From assembly GCA_029880625.1 (NCBI GenBank), contig JAOUOA010000080.1:1-8831 (forward strand): 8,831 nucleotides of DNA, given 5' to 3'. Numbering within the stretch: position 1 is the stretch's first letter; every line of letters begins with the position of its first letter. The notes under the pieces are model-generated. The model saw only the letters and a program-made list of their open reading frames with translations. It did no database searches and had not been told where the DNA came from. This stretch comes from Spirochaetia bacterium (GTDB lineage: Bacteria; Spirochaetota; Leptospiria; Leptospirales; Leptonemataceae). The position numbers and the translations under genes are program-made. Positions 1-5,908 of the stretch are shown in pieces.

Positions 1-128
1 TTCCTTCTGTTGGAACGAAATTGATTCCGGATCAAAAAACCTGAAATTTATCAGCAAAAATCAAATTAAAAAATGAAGTTGCATCTATGACTTTCAGTTT
101 AAAACCTTGAAAAAAATGAAACTCAGGA
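1..128. other. Left edge: short gene tail or non-coding leader, unresolved
   Basis: No complete gene fits here. On the plus strand, frame 2 stays open from the edge to a TGA at 74-76 (24 codons), and frame 3 stays open to a TGA at 42-44. Either could be the C-terminal tail of a gene entering from the left, but both are too short for composition to decide. Bases 77-124 are AT-rich and act as leader for the lipoprotein gene that follows. I found no -35/-10 pair with acceptable spacing. Confidence 0.3.
125..128 (+). promoter_or_regulatory. Ribosome binding site that selects the start at 138
   Basis: AGGA lies 9 bases before the ATG at 138. The upstream in-frame ATG at 129 directly abuts this motif, so it would have no usable Shine-Dalgarno spacing. 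This favours 138 as the translation start. Confidence 0.55.
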
Positions 129-137
129 ATGAATCAT

Positions 138-1166
138 ATGAAAATTAGATTTATAATACTTCTTTTTTCTTTTACAACCTGTCTGAATCAGAAAATTGAT
201 CCCCAGGAACAGAAACAGTTTTTTGATGGAACTTCCCAGGAAAACTTAAAGCCGACAAAATGGGATACAGGGGATACAACCATTACCAATGAAGACCGTC
301 TTGATCTTTTTGAAAAACATATTAAAGGAAAGGGCGGCGGTTACATTGGAGTCGGCTCCAGTCAGAATTTAAGCTTGATTGCTTGGGCTCAGTCGGACTG
401 GGTCTGGCTGATGGATTTTACCAGAATTGTTGTCGCTGTAAATACAATCAATATTGCATTTATCAAAGAATCAGATACGCCTGAAAAATTCCGCAGCCTC
501 TGGAGCAAATCCAGCCATGAGAAGTCTGTTGAAATTATAAAAAAGCATTACGGAGATTCAAGCGATTATAATTTTTTAGTTCAGTCTCTTGTGAAATCCC
601 GCCCTTACCAGCTTCGCCGTTTTAAGAATGATGATCTCAATACGGAAAAATATAAATTTTCCCTGTGGCTCTATGATATAAAACTTTACAGTTATATTCG
701 AAAGCTGGCGCTTGAAGGCAGAATCAGGGCTGTCATGGGCGATCTTCGCGGCCCCGTTACAGTGGGAAGCATTTCCGATGCGGCGCGTAGAATGCAGATT
801 CCCGTGCGGCTTGTTTATTTTTCTAATGCGGAAGAATATTTTGATTTGACCGGCCAGTTCAAAGAAAACTGGACCAATCTTCCCGTAGACGAAACATCAG
901 TCATTGTCAGGACTGTATCGGTGAACCGCTGGCATTACCCCTGGGCGCCCGGTTCCGATTTGTCGACAGACCGCGGTTTTCATTATAATATTCAGCCGGC
1001 CATCAATTATCAAAAATGGCTTGCTTCGAATCAAAAAAAGCTGAAGGTGGAAACTATCCTGAAAACTGGAGAAATCGATAAAAAAAACGGGTTCAGTATT
1101 GTTGATTCCGATCCCGGCATTTTAAAAACCGGAACTGATCAGGCAAAGGGTGGTTCCTCGGGATAA
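138..1166 (+). CDS. Putative exported lipoprotein with a methyltransferase-like motif series
   Basis: I do not recognise a named family. With the start at 138 the protein has 342 residues. It begins with a short basic-hydrophobic leader ending in Cys15 (FSFTTC), a loose lipobox of the kind tolerated in spirochaetes, so a lipoprotein is plausible but unproven. The body reads like a Rossmann fold: a glycine-rich turn GGGYIGVGSSQN (66-77), an acidic residue after the next strand (WLMDF, Asp93), a GDL turn (201-203), and a strand-loop LVYFSNAEEYFD (225-236). This order resembles motifs I to IV of class I SAM methyltransferases; that fold is an inference. A distinctive block, HYPWAPGSDLSTDRGFHYN (266-284), follows. 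The last 35 or so residues are polar and low-complexity. The stop is 21 bp before the beta-propeller gene, suggesting co-transcription. An in-frame ATG at 129 would add three residues. Confidence 0.72.
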   Translation: MKIRFIILLFSFTTCLNQKIDPQEQKQFFDGTSQENLKPTKWDTGDTTITNEDRLDLFEKHIKGKGGGYIGVGSSQNLSLIAWAQSDWVWLMDFTRIVVAVNTINIAFIKESDTPEKFRSLWSKSSHEKSVEIIKKHYGDSSDYNFLVQSLVKSRPYQLRRFKNDDLNTEKYKFSLWLYDIKLYSYIRKLALEGRIRAVMGDLRGPVTVGSISDAARRMQIPVRLVYFSNAEEYFDLTGQFKENWTNLPVDETSVIVRTVSVNRWHYPWAPGSDLSTDRGFHYNIQPAINYQKWLASNQKKLKVETILKTGEIDKKNGFSIVDSDPGILKTGTDQAKGGSSG

Positions 1167-1187
1167 AAGCCGGATCGGGTTGCTCAA

Positions 1188-2258
1188 ATGAAAAAAACTT
1201 TTTTGTTTTTTATCTTTGCGTTTCTGATGCAGAGCCTTTTCTGCCAGCATTTTGTAAGGTCCGGCGGAACCTATGCGAATTTAAAATTTAAGGAACTTGA
1301 ATTGATTAAAACAGTTCCAACGGACAGCCAGCCTAAACAGATCTGTTTCCATGCTTCTAAAAAAGAATTTTATGTGGCTGCAATGAACGATGCCGTTGAC
1401 AGGGGAAAAAACGGTCTTTCGCCGGGCAGCCTGCAGATTTTTTCTCTTCCAAAAGGAAAGCTTCTCCACAGAGAACCCTCACATACATCGGTTGAATGTC
1501 TGGTCTGGAAAGATACGATTTTTTATTCAGATATGTTTCGGGATGAAATTGTATTTTTTGATCTCAAAAAACGTCAGGTGATCCGCAGAGCCAGGATCAA
1601 AGAACCGGAGCTTTACGAAGAAGGGCGGGGGCATTTCCATTTTATGCCAAAGTTCATTGCTCTGACTCCAAATAATAAACAGCTTGCAGTAAGCCACTGG
1701 CTAGGGGGGATTTCAATCCTGGAAATAGAAACAGGAAAGCTGCAGATGCGGGTTCCGAAATTCTGCGAACATCCGAGGGGGCTTCATTATAATTCTTCTG
1801 GGAAATTAATTGTGCTCTGTTACGGTGTCCCCGACGGACCGGGAAAAATTCTTCTTCTTGATCCGGAAAAAAACTACAGTATGATTCATCAGATTCTTGC
1901 AGGCGGCTCTCCGCGGCATATCGTTCCGACCGGACCGGACCGCGCTTTAATCAGCAATTTAAATTCCGGGCAGATCTATGAGTTTGATACGCTGAATTTT
2001 AAAATCCTGCGGCAGATCAGAGTTTCCGGCCAGCCGAATACAATTGTTCTTGATTCTGACGGCAGCCATCTTTATATTTCTCTAAGAGGGATTGATCAGC
2101 TTGCAGTGCTTTCGCTTGATCAATGGAAAATTGTTCAGCGCTACAATACGGGAGATTATCCTACGGGAATGGCGGCAAGTCCTGACGGAAAATTTTTAAT
2201 TATTTCAAATTTTCATGATGCAAGCGTAAATCTTTATAAAATCATTCGTTCAAAATAA
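1188..2258 (+). CDS. Exported YVTN/NHL-type beta-propeller protein
   Basis: A 356-aa protein with an N-terminal signal: MKK followed by a hydrophobic run to about residue 18, then Cys19-Gln20. Phe at -1 makes a lipobox unlikely, so ordinary Sec export is the better reading. The rest forms about seven roughly 40-residue units with the pattern of YVTN/NHL surface propellers: a position-marking Pro, a strand, a D/N-G turn, then xLYISxxxxxxLxVLSL. The clearest units are at 236-276, 279-318 (SGQPNTIVLDSDGSHLYIS) and 321-352 (GDYPTGMAASPDGKFLIIS). Such propellers usually act as binding scaffolds in the periplasm or at the surface; no catalytic residues are evident and the ligand is unknown. Only a weak G-rich site precedes the ATG. 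The 21-bp gap behind the lipoprotein gene suggests one transcript and possibly a shared task. Confident on fold, not on role. Confidence 0.82.
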   Translation: MKKTFLFFIFAFLMQSLFCQHFVRSGGTYANLKFKELELIKTVPTDSQPKQICFHASKKEFYVAAMNDAVDRGKNGLSPGSLQIFSLPKGKLLHREPSHTSVECLVWKDTIFYSDMFRDEIVFFDLKKRQVIRRARIKEPELYEEGRGHFHFMPKFIALTPNNKQLAVSHWLGGISILEIETGKLQMRVPKFCEHPRGLHYNSSGKLIVLCYGVPDGPGKILLLDPEKNYSMIHQILAGGSPRHIVPTGPDRALISNLNSGQIYEFDTLNFKILRQIRVSGQPNTIVLDSDGSHLYISLRGIDQLAVLSLDQWKIVQRYNTGDYPTGMAASPDGKFLIISNFHDASVNLYKIIRSK

Positions 2259-2367
2259 AAATGGATTCCCGGCGGCAAGAAATTCAGACGGAATGTATTG
2301 ATGATAAAGCCAGTAATCAAGAAGCAGCGTGGCTTCTAGTTATTGGCGGATACTGAGGAGCGTTGCA
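2259..2367 (+). other. Intergenic leader with a small hairpin
   Basis: This is 109 bp between the propeller gene and the next secreted-protein gene. It holds a perfect 6-bp inverted repeat, AGAAGC (2320-2325) and GCTTCT (2332-2337), around a 6-base loop. No T-tract follows, so it is not a standard Rho-independent terminator; it may be a leader hairpin or chance. A weaker imperfect repeat, ATTCC at 2265 against CGGAAT at 2289-2294, lies nearer the upstream stop codon. Confidence 0.3.
2355..2360 (+). promoter_or_regulatory. Strong Shine-Dalgarno (GAGGAG) that selects the start at 2368
   Basis: GAGGAG lies 7 bases before ATG 2368. The frame also extends upstream to a GTG at 2329, but this site sits inside that extension at ideal spacing for 2368. 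Starting at 2368 also gives a textbook signal peptide, so 2368 is preferred. Confidence 0.8.
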
Positions 2368-3003
2368 ATGAATTTTTTCAGAATCAAAATGGAACATTCT
2401 TTATTGCCGGTTTTCCTGTCAGGTTTTCTTCTGTCAGGACCGGTTTTCGCAGAACGTCCCGAAACCTGTCTGTTAAAACTTAATATAACAAGAAATCAAA
2501 GCATCTTCTGGAATCAGGTTCATTATGACAGAGAAAAATATCAGTATGTATTCAGCATTGTAAAAAGATTCCCCTTAAATTATAAAGTTTTTCCGGGCCT
2601 TGCAAAATACAGCTTCCGGTCCCGGCCCTGGGCTGTGCTGGATCCAAAAAAAGAAGCGCTTCTTTTTAACGGAAACATTTTTAAAAAACTCTACAGAATT
2701 TCCGTCCATGATCTTCCTTCCGGTGAAACAAAGAAAGCGGGAATGTTGAGCCGTGCAGCTTTGAAAAATATTCCGCTTCGAAATATCATCCTTTTTCTGA
2801 TTGAAAGCGAAATGATTGAAACCTATATCCATGTAGAATCAAAATTATGTCTTGCAAGGGAAGAAAACGGAAACGATTTCTACAGAGCGTATTTTACAGG
2901 AAAGCATTACTATTACACAAATGAAGAAAATATCGTTCCGGTTTCTTTTTCTGTATCGATTCATAAAAAAACCGGCGAAATCAGCGCTGCAGGCGGTCCG
3001 TAA
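2368..3003 (+). CDS. Secreted protein of unknown function, 211 aa
   Basis: I do not recognise this protein. Started at 2368, it opens with a basic N-region (MNFFRIK), a hydrophobic core (about 11-24), and a good signal peptidase I site PVFA|E after residue 28, so it should be exported to the periplasm or beyond. The mature part is about 183 residues, rich in aromatic and basic residues and apparently mixed alpha/beta. It has two cysteines, Cys34 and Cys161, which could pair as a disulfide after export (inference). The C-terminus VSFSVSIHKKTGEISAAGG reads as two short strands joined by a turn. No enzymatic motif or further membrane segment is seen. It lies 109 bp behind the propeller gene on the same strand, so co-transcription is possible but less certain than for the first pair. 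Confidence 0.7.
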   Translation: MNFFRIKMEHSLLPVFLSGFLLSGPVFAERPETCLLKLNITRNQSIFWNQVHYDREKYQYVFSIVKRFPLNYKVFPGLAKYSFRSRPWAVLDPKKEALLFNGNIFKKLYRISVHDLPSGETKKAGMLSRAALKNIPLRNIILFLIESEMIETYIHVESKLCLAREENGNDFYRAYFTGKHYYYTNEENIVPVSFSVSIHKKTGEISAAGGP

Positions 3004-3006
3004 AAT

Positions 3007-3031
3007 TTTCGCAGCTGACCTGTATGCGAAA
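3007..3031 (+). terminator. Hairpin directly after the stop codon, possible 3'-end structure
   Basis: A perfect 7-bp inverted repeat, TTTCGCA (3007-3013) and TGCGAAA (3025-3031), encloses an 11-base loop and starts four bases after the stop codon of the secreted-protein gene. No U-tract follows on the plus strand, so intrinsic termination would be weak. It could instead protect the transcript 3' end. Confidence 0.35.
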
Positions 3032-3158
3032 GATAAAAGCAAATTGGAAATTCAGGACGGAGCGCCGGATTGTTATGGATGAACATCCCTGCACATGACA
3101 GCGTTGATTCATCGTAAACCCTGATATTTATCCTGAAATCTTAAAGAAAAAATAGTTG

Positions 3159-3167
3159 TTATCCACA
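3159..3167 (+). promoter_or_regulatory. Perfect DnaA-box nonamer (TTATCCACA)
   Basis: This matches the E. coli R1-type DnaA box exactly and lies 25 bases upstream of the fabG-type start, in a non-coding gap. A single box does not make an origin, and no cluster of boxes or AT-rich unwinding element is seen. It could be a DnaA-responsive regulatory site or chance. Confidence 0.35.
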
Positions 3168-3192
3168 GTGCATTTCAGCAGTCTATTTTATT

Positions 3193-3960
3193 ATGGGAAA
3201 TGAAAACAAACCTTTAGCGGGAAAAGCGGCCCTGGTCACCGGAGGCGCAAGAGGAATCGGAAAATCAATAGCAGAGGACCTGGCCGAATGGGGTTCTGAT
3301 CTTGTAATCGTTGATATGAATCAGGAAGAATGTGATGCTGCGGCATCGGATCTTTCCTCAAAATACGGGGTAAAAGCAGTTGGATACCACTGCAATGTTA
3401 CTTCGAAAGAAGAAGTGGATGCAGTCGGCAAAAAAATCCAGGAAAACCCCGGACATCTGGATATTCTGATCAATAATGCAGGGGTCACAAGAGATAATCT
3501 GCTTTTGCGCATGAAAGAAGATGAATGGGATATGGTTCTCGATGTCAATCTGAAGGGCCCCTTTCTTATTACCCAGGCAGTCCTGAAATATTTAATGAAG
3601 GCCCCCGACGGAGCAAGAATCGTAAATATCAGCTCTGTTTCCGGTCTTGCTGGCCAGCCCGGTCAGGCCAATTATTCTTCCAGCAAGTCCGGTCTGATTG
3701 GTCTTACAAAGGTCATTGCAAAGGAATATGCTTCCAAAGGAGTTCGCTGCAATGCCATCTGCCCCGGCTTTGTGAAAACCCACATGACAGAAAATCTTCC
3801 CGATAAAATCAAGGAAGCCACTCTTGAAGCCATTCCCCTGGGCCGCATGGCAGAAGTGAAAGATATTTCGCGGGTTGTCCGTTTCCTTTGCTCGGAAGAT
3901 GCATCATATATTACAGGCAATGTAATCCGCGTGGACGGAGGCATGCTGACCGGCATTTGA
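3193..3960 (+). CDS. fabG: FabG-type 3-oxoacyl-ACP reductase / short-chain dehydrogenase
   Basis: A 255-aa classical short-chain dehydrogenase of normal length that fits FabG, which reduces 3-oxoacyl-ACP to 3-hydroxyacyl-ACP in cytosolic fatty-acid elongation. Visible motifs are the cofactor turn TGGARGIG (16-23), NNAG (94-97), Asn119 in VLDVNLKG, catalytic Ser148 (NISSVSG), Tyr161 and Lys165 (YSSSK), PG at 191-192 (ICPGFVKT), and the C-terminal DGG (248-250). The stretch GQANYSSSKSGLIGLTK is very FabG-like. Oddly, strand 2 ends in Asp41 (VIVDMN), which in this superfamily usually favours NAD(H), whereas housekeeping FabG normally uses NADPH. No acpP, fabD or fabF is adjacent, so it may be a paralogue, for example a 3-hydroxyacyl or acetoacetyl-CoA dehydrogenase. 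The start has only a weak ribosome site. The superfamily is certain; the substrate is not. Confidence 0.88.
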   Translation: MGNENKPLAGKAALVTGGARGIGKSIAEDLAEWGSDLVIVDMNQEECDAAASDLSSKYGVKAVGYHCNVTSKEEVDAVGKKIQENPGHLDILINNAGVTRDNLLLRMKEDEWDMVLDVNLKGPFLITQAVLKYLMKAPDGARIVNISSVSGLAGQPGQANYSSSKSGLIGLTKVIAKEYASKGVRCNAICPGFVKTHMTENLPDKIKEATLEAIPLGRMAEVKDISRVVRFLCSEDASYITGNVIRVDGGMLTGI

Positions 3961-4065
3961 CCTGTAAAACGGACGCCGGAAAATTAAATTCAATAAAAAT
4001 TGATAATAAATCTGAGAATATAAACCATGTAGACGTTTGAAGAAACTTTCTTTATTATATTCTCT

Positions 4066-4071
4066 GGAAGG
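4066..4071 (+). promoter_or_regulatory. Ribosome binding site GGAAGG for the rhodanese gene
   Basis: GGAAGG lies 5 bases before ATG 4077. Upstream, 3980-4060 is very AT-rich with promoter-like words (TTGATA at 4000, TATAAA at 4019, TATTAT at 4053). None forms a -35/-10 pair at 16-18 bp, so a promoter for the siroheme cluster is likely here but cannot be placed. Confidence 0.5.
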
Positions 4072-4076
4072 TTGGG

Positions 4077-4547
4077 ATGAAACGGTATAAGGATTTTGTA
4101 AACGAATGCCAGAAGGACGTAAAAGAAATTTTTCCCTGGGATTTAAGGGATCTTCTGGATTCAGGAGAAAATGTAATGCTTCTGGACATCAGGGAGCCCT
4201 ATGAATACAATGAAATGCGCATTGAGGGTTCCATCAATGTTCCTCGAGGCGTTCTGGAATGCGCAAGCGACTGGGGTTATGAAGAAACGGTTCCCGATCT
4301 TGCCCTTGCGAGGGATAAAAAAATTATCGTAATCTGCAGATCGGGGCTAAGAAGCATTCTTGCATGCTGGGTCATGCAGCTGATGGGTTATGAGGATGTG
4401 ACTTCTTTAAAAACGGGAATCCGGGGATGGAATGATTCAGAGGAGCCTTTAATCGACGAAAAAGGAAATGTGATTCCCATGGAACAAACCGATGAAATCC
4501 TCAATACGCCTCCACGGCCCGAGCAGCTGGCACCTTCGGCAAATTAG
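4077..4547 (+). CDS. Single-domain rhodanese (sulfurtransferase) in a siroheme operon
   Basis: A 156-aa cytosolic protein with one rhodanese domain and no signal peptide. Key elements are LLDIREPYEYNEMRIEGSIN (substrate-side strand and loop), the active-site loop CRSGLRS with Cys87 as the predicted persulfide carrier, and the closing TGIRGWND. Rhodaneses move sulfane sulfur from donors such as thiosulfate or persulfides to acceptors. Flanking the domain are an N-terminal helix (YKDFVNECQKDVKEIFPWDL) and a C-terminal tail ending RPEQLAPSAN. From memory, similar extensions occur in proteobacterial stand-alone rhodaneses, but I cannot check this. The gene is 21 bp upstream of the cobA-type gene, implying shared transcription and a role near sulfite/sulfide metabolism, where siroheme is the reductase cofactor. 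Donor and acceptor are unknown. Confidence 0.88.
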   Translation: MKRYKDFVNECQKDVKEIFPWDLRDLLDSGENVMLLDIREPYEYNEMRIEGSINVPRGVLECASDWGYEETVPDLALARDKKIIVICRSGLRSILACWVMQLMGYEDVTSLKTGIRGWNDSEEPLIDEKGNVIPMEQTDEILNTPPRPEQLAPSAN

Positions 4548-4568
4548 TATGTTTATAAGAATAAAGAT

Positions 4569-5328
4569 ATGAAAAAAGTTTATTTAATCGGCGCAGGGCC
4601 GGGAGATCCGGAACTGATTACATTAAAAGCGGTCCGCGCTCTCGGCGAATCGGATGCAGTGCTTTACGATCATCTGATCAACCCCGAACTTCTCCGCTAC
4701 TGCAAAGATCATACGGAATTTATTTTTGTAGGAAAATCCAAAGGCGATCATACGCTGCCCCAGGATGACATCAATAAGCTGATTGTTGAGCTTACCTCAA
4801 AATACGATACTGTTTCCAGAGTCAAAGGCGGCGATCCCTATATTTTCGGACGCGGAGGCGAAGAATTTGAATATGTTCTCAATCAGGGAATCTATTGCGA
4901 GGTGATTCCAGGCATCACGTCGGCAAGCGGAGCCTCCACCAGCTGTCATATCCCACTCACACACAGACTATGCATCCGAGGTAATTTTTATTACCGGTCA
5001 TAAAAAGAAGGAAGGCGATTACGAAGATTTTTCATCTGTTGATCTCAAACGGAAAACCTATGTTCTCTACATGGCTGTCAGTTCTGTTTCAGACATTATG
5101 AATGAAGTTATGAAAAATCCTGACAACCGGAACATTCCCGTAGCCGTCGTGGAAAAAGCGACTTTAAAAAACGAGCGAGTGGTTACAGGAACCGTAGAAA
5201 ATATCAGCAGCGTCATTGAAAAAAACAGCATCCAGCCTCCCGCACTCATCATTCTGGGCGAAGTTGTCAATTTTCATAACAGAATCAGCGAAATCTTAAA
5301 AAAATTTAATACAGAAACAGTGATCTGA
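4569..5328 (+). pseudogene. cobA: Uroporphyrinogen-III C-methyltransferase (CobA/SUMT), frameshifted
   Basis: Uroporphyrinogen-III C-methyltransferase makes precorrin-2 from uroporphyrinogen III with two SAM molecules, the entry step to siroheme and cobalamin. Frame A (4569-4964, 132 residues) carries GAGPGDPELITLKA, RVKGGDPYIFGRGGEE, VIPGITSASGAS and PLTH. It then drifts into 12 foreign residues and stops at 5003. The family sequence resumes in another frame at 4966 as DYASEVIFITGHKK and runs to a TGA at 5326-5328, including YVLYMAV, NIPVAVVEKAT and PPALIILGEVV. Joined, the halves give about 253 residues, the family's normal length. Restoring two bases at 4958-4967 yields PLTHRDYASEV or PLTHTDYASEV; R is the family norm. 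The break lies on a (CA)4 run. Everything else looks conserved, so the lesion is either recent or a sequencing error. Only a weak ribosome site is seen. Identity is certain; loss of function is not. Confidence 0.88.
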
Positions 5329-5340
5329 CCGGCCTTTTGA

Positions 5341-5871
5341 ATGAAGCAGAAACATGACGCTAAAAAAACATACCTTCCGGTCATGCTGGATGTCTCTGAC
5401 AAAAACATCCTACTTATCGGAGGCGGCGCTGCCTGTGCTGAAAAGCTACGCAGTCTGGGACAGCTGGGGAAAGAGATTACCGTCATTGCGCCTGAATTTA
5501 TTGATGCTTTCAATAATAAACCCTGGATCCATTTTATCAAACGGAAATACCGCAGAGGAGATCTGGAAAACTGCCACATAGTGTACGTCGGAATCAATGA
5601 TCCTGACGAAGAAATGAAAATTCTTGAAGAAGCAAAGGAAAGAGGGATTCTGATTAATTTTGTTGATCAGGTTCAATACTCTGATTTCATTTCTCCATCT
5701 GTCTTAATTAAGAAATTTTTCAGCATTTTTATCTCAACCAACGGCCGTGGTCCCGGCGCTGCCAAGTTTATCCGGAAAGAAATTGAAGAGAAGCTGGATC
5801 TTGAAGAACTGGATAAGCATACGGAGGAATACATTCAGAACAGAAATTCCGCTGCAGCAGAAAAATCATAA
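5341..5871 (+). CDS. Precorrin-2 dehydrogenase / sirohydrochlorin ferrochelatase (CysG-N/Met8 type)
   Basis: A 176-aa stand-alone version of the N-terminal half of CysG, like Met8 or SirC. It oxidises precorrin-2 to sirohydrochlorin with NAD+, and Met8/CysG-type proteins also insert Fe2+ to give siroheme. It shows YLPVMLDVSDKNILLIGGGA (11-30), the usual lead-in to the NAD-binding GGG turn; VYVGINDPDEE (81-91); Asp109 in NFVDQ, at the place of the catalytic Asp of CysG; and STNGRGPGAAKFIRKEIEE (132-150), matching the conserved post-barrel motif. It ends soon after that, so the helical dimerisation region typical of Met8 is short. Whether it also performs chelation is unproven; no separate ferrochelatase gene lies nearby. 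It starts 12 bp after the cobA frame ends, the last gene of this cluster, with a weak ribosome site. The in-frame Met15 is unlikely as the start because it would cut the YLPV strand. Confidence 0.87.
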   Translation: MKQKHDAKKTYLPVMLDVSDKNILLIGGGAACAEKLRSLGQLGKEITVIAPEFIDAFNNKPWIHFIKRKYRRGDLENCHIVYVGINDPDEEMKILEEAKERGILINFVDQVQYSDFISPSVLIKKFFSIFISTNGRGPGAAKFIRKEIEEKLDLEELDKHTEEYIQNRNSAAAEKS

Positions 5872-5908
5872 GATGTCTTCTTAAAGCCAGAATGATGCAA
5901 ATTGCTGG

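Noticed and set aside
2329..2367. GTG start extending the secreted protein by 13 residues
   Set aside because: The extension spoils the signal peptide and contains a strong GAGGAG site correctly spaced for ATG 2368.
2852..3082. 76-codon plus-strand frame extending into the gap after the secreted-protein gene
   Set aside because: Most of it is out of frame inside the secreted-protein gene, with Lys/Ile/Phe-rich composition and no independent ribosome site of quality.
3672..3956. 94-codon minus-strand frame, and the 93-codon plus-strand frame at 3525-3806
   Set aside because: Both lie inside the FabG-type gene in other frames. The FabG catalytic motifs fix the real frame.
4950..4975. Programmed ribosomal frameshift joining the cobA halves
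   Set aside because: No slippery heptamer, internal Shine-Dalgarno or strong downstream stem was seen, and related enzymes are read in one frame.
5071..5328. Second half of cobA as an independent 85-aa gene
   Set aside because: Family sequence continues upstream of its first Met to 4966 in the same frame, so it is the displaced C-terminal half, not a separate gene.
5274..5597. 107-codon open frame on the minus strand
   Set aside because: It is antisense to the end of cobA and the start of the Met8-type gene, both well supported by family motifs.
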